Source: an uncultured Pelagibacteraceae bacterium (GTDB lineage Bacteria; Pseudomonadota; Alphaproteobacteria; Pelagibacterales; Pelagibacteraceae). From it: a stretch of DNA of 64,000 nucleotides. Position 1 is the first letter of the stretch, and each line of letters opens with the position of its first letter. The stretch is taken from positions 1 to 64,000 of the forward strand of contig CACDYK010000007.1 in NCBI GenBank assembly GCA_902556905.1. Reading direction: 5' to 3'. Shown here piece by piece: positions 62,805-64,000 of this stretch. The position numbers were made by a program, and so were the translations under genes. The notes under the pieces are model-generated. The model was given only the letters and a program-made list of their open reading frames with translations, was not told the origin of the DNA and searched no databases.

Positions 62805-63440
62805 TTATTTGTCTAAATTCTCCTTATTTTCCTTACTTTTATCGTCCTTTTTTTCAGTTTTTTTAGATACACCAACTAAAGACGGTCTGAGCAATCTGTC
62901 TTTTATCATAAAACCTTTTTGAACTTCTTGAACAATTGTTCCAGGTTCTTTTTGATCATCTTCTATTTCCATCATTGCTTGATGCAAATTTGGGTCTAAT
63001 TTTTTATTAAGACAATCTATTGGTTTAATATTATTTTTAGTAAAAATTGAGATTAAATCTTTATTAATTATATCAAAATGTTCTACAGTTTTTTTTAATG
63101 CTTCAGTATCTTTAAGAGCTTCATCGCTTTCTAATATTAATTTTGACCTTGCAAGGTTATCAATTAAATTCAATGCCTCTTTTGCAAATGCAAAGCCTCC
63201 ATAATCAAATGCATCATCTTTTTCTTTCTCAAACCTTCTTCTTTGGTTTTCCATTTCAGCAAAAGTTCTTGCAAGCTTATCCTCTAATTCATTTATTTTT
63301 TCCTCGGGAGATAATTCAATTTTTTCTTCTACACTTTTGTTTTCTTTTTGCTTATCACCTGACTGCTTATCAGCTTCTTTGTTCTCATTTGAACTTTCAG
63401 CTTCAGTATTATCCTGGTTTAGGTTTTCTTCTTTTTCCAT
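62805..63440 (-). CDS. grpE: nucleotide exchange factor GrpE
   Basis: ELEDKLARTFAEMENQRRRFEKEKDDAFDYGGFAFAKEALNLIDNLARS, HQAMMEIED, GFMIKDRLLRPSLVGVSK. Confidence 0.96.
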   Translation of the reverse strand: MEKEENLNQDNTEAESSNENKEADKQSGDKQKENKSVEEKIELSPEEKINELEDKLARTFAEMENQRRRFEKEKDDAFDYGGFAFAKEALNLIDNLARSKLILESDEALKDTEALKKTVEHFDIINKDLISIFTKNNIKPIDCLNKKLDPNLHQAMMEIEDDQKEPGTIVQEVQKGFMIKDRLLRPSLVGVSKKTEKKDDKSKENKENLDK

Positions 63441-63448
63441 GTCAGCTT

Positions 63449-63476
63449 ATATGGTAAGAAATCCCAGAATTGCTAG
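63449..63476 (-). promoter_or_regulatory. sigma32-like promoter of grpE
   Basis: Reverse strand CTAGCAA-N13-TACCATAT ending 8 nt before the grpE ATG; same spacing and -10 type as the hslV promoter. Confidence 0.5.
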
Positions 63477-63482
63477 GTATTA

Positions 63483-64000
63483 ATGAAAAAAATTTCAAAA
63501 CTGCTTATAGGCACTAATAACAAGGGAAAATATAAAGAAATTAAAGATTTATTGCCAAAATACATTAAAACGTACTCAACATCTGAATTTAAACTTAAGA
63601 GTCCAGCAGAAAATGGGCGTACATTCATAGAAAACTCAATCATCAAATCAAAATATTTTTCAAAAAAAACAAAATTAATTTGTTTAGCGGACGATTCAGG
63701 GCTCGAGATAGATATTTTAGATAAAAGTCCAGGAATTTATTCAGCTAGATGGGGTGGAAAAAAAGCTGATTTTAAAAAAGCAACAAAAAGAGTGTATAAA
63801 GAATTGTCAAAAAAAGACATAAACTGGAAACTAAAGAAAGTTAAAGCTAGATTTATTTGTGCGTTATCAATTTGTTATTTAGATAAAAAAATAGCGTCTG
63901 TTTTGGGTAAAGTTGAGGGATATATTTCAGTAAAACCAAAAGGAAAAAATGGTTTTGGTTATGATCCAATTTTCATTCCCAAAAATAAAAGAAAAACTTT
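63483..64000 (+). CDS. rdgB: RdgB/HAM1 family non-canonical purine NTP pyrophosphatase (3' truncated by window end)
   Basis: KLLIGTNNKGKYKEIKDLLP, LADDSGLEIDIL, GIYSARWGG, KGKNGFGYDPIFI. Confidence 0.95.
   Translation, partial: MKKISKLLIGTNNKGKYKEIKDLLPKYIKTYSTSEFKLKSPAENGRTFIENSIIKSKYFSKKTKLICLADDSGLEIDILDKSPGIYSARWGGKKADFKKATKRVYKELSKKDINWKLKKVKARFICALSICYLDKKIASVLGKVEGYISVKPKGKNGFGYDPIFIPKNKRKT

Noticed and set aside
63143-63457. 104-aa plus-strand ORF antisense to grpE
   Set aside because: Phe/Leu/Gln-rich shadow of the grpE coiled-coil region.
1-64000. CRISPR array, prophage, IS element or toxin-antitoxin/defence island
   Set aside because: No regularly spaced repeats, transposase, integrase, phage structural or recognised defence genes found; gene content is essentially core.

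Overview
This AT-rich, gene-dense window (overlapping ORFs, very short intergenic gaps) looks like a streamlined alphaproteobacterial chromosome. Gene content and composition fit SAR11/Pelagibacterales, by inference only. Almost all of it is core housekeeping: haem synthesis (hemC, hemD, hemE, hemH, hemJ), tsaD, an acetate module (acs plus DUF4212 and SSS symporter), rpe/purH, ftsK, the his cluster, hslVU, secB/dnaQ/coaE/aroE/maf, rho, mnmE/mnmG/rsmG/parA/parB, holA/lptE/leuS, a porin, nth/dapB, dnaJ/dnaK/grpE and rdgB (cut by the window end). A cryptochrome/photolyase-like gene is cut by the window start. There is one tRNA (Gly-GCC). I saw no CRISPR array, prophage, transposase or obvious defence island. 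The strongest non-routine signals are: (1) a probable chromosome origin at about 38.53-38.80 kb between ppsR and hemE, carrying a GTTAATAA repeat family, a DnaA-box-like site and a CtrA-like box; (2) a near-consensus parS inside rsmG, about 8 kb from that origin; (3) an unannotated 39-aa ArfA-like ORF at 57131-57250; (4) similar sigma32-like promoters upstream of hslV and grpE that predict nearly leaderless mRNAs; (5) four dispersed sulfotransferase paralogues; (6) a pseudo-response regulator 12 bp from a divergent L,D-transpeptidase gene. I did not find a clearly novel multi-gene system.
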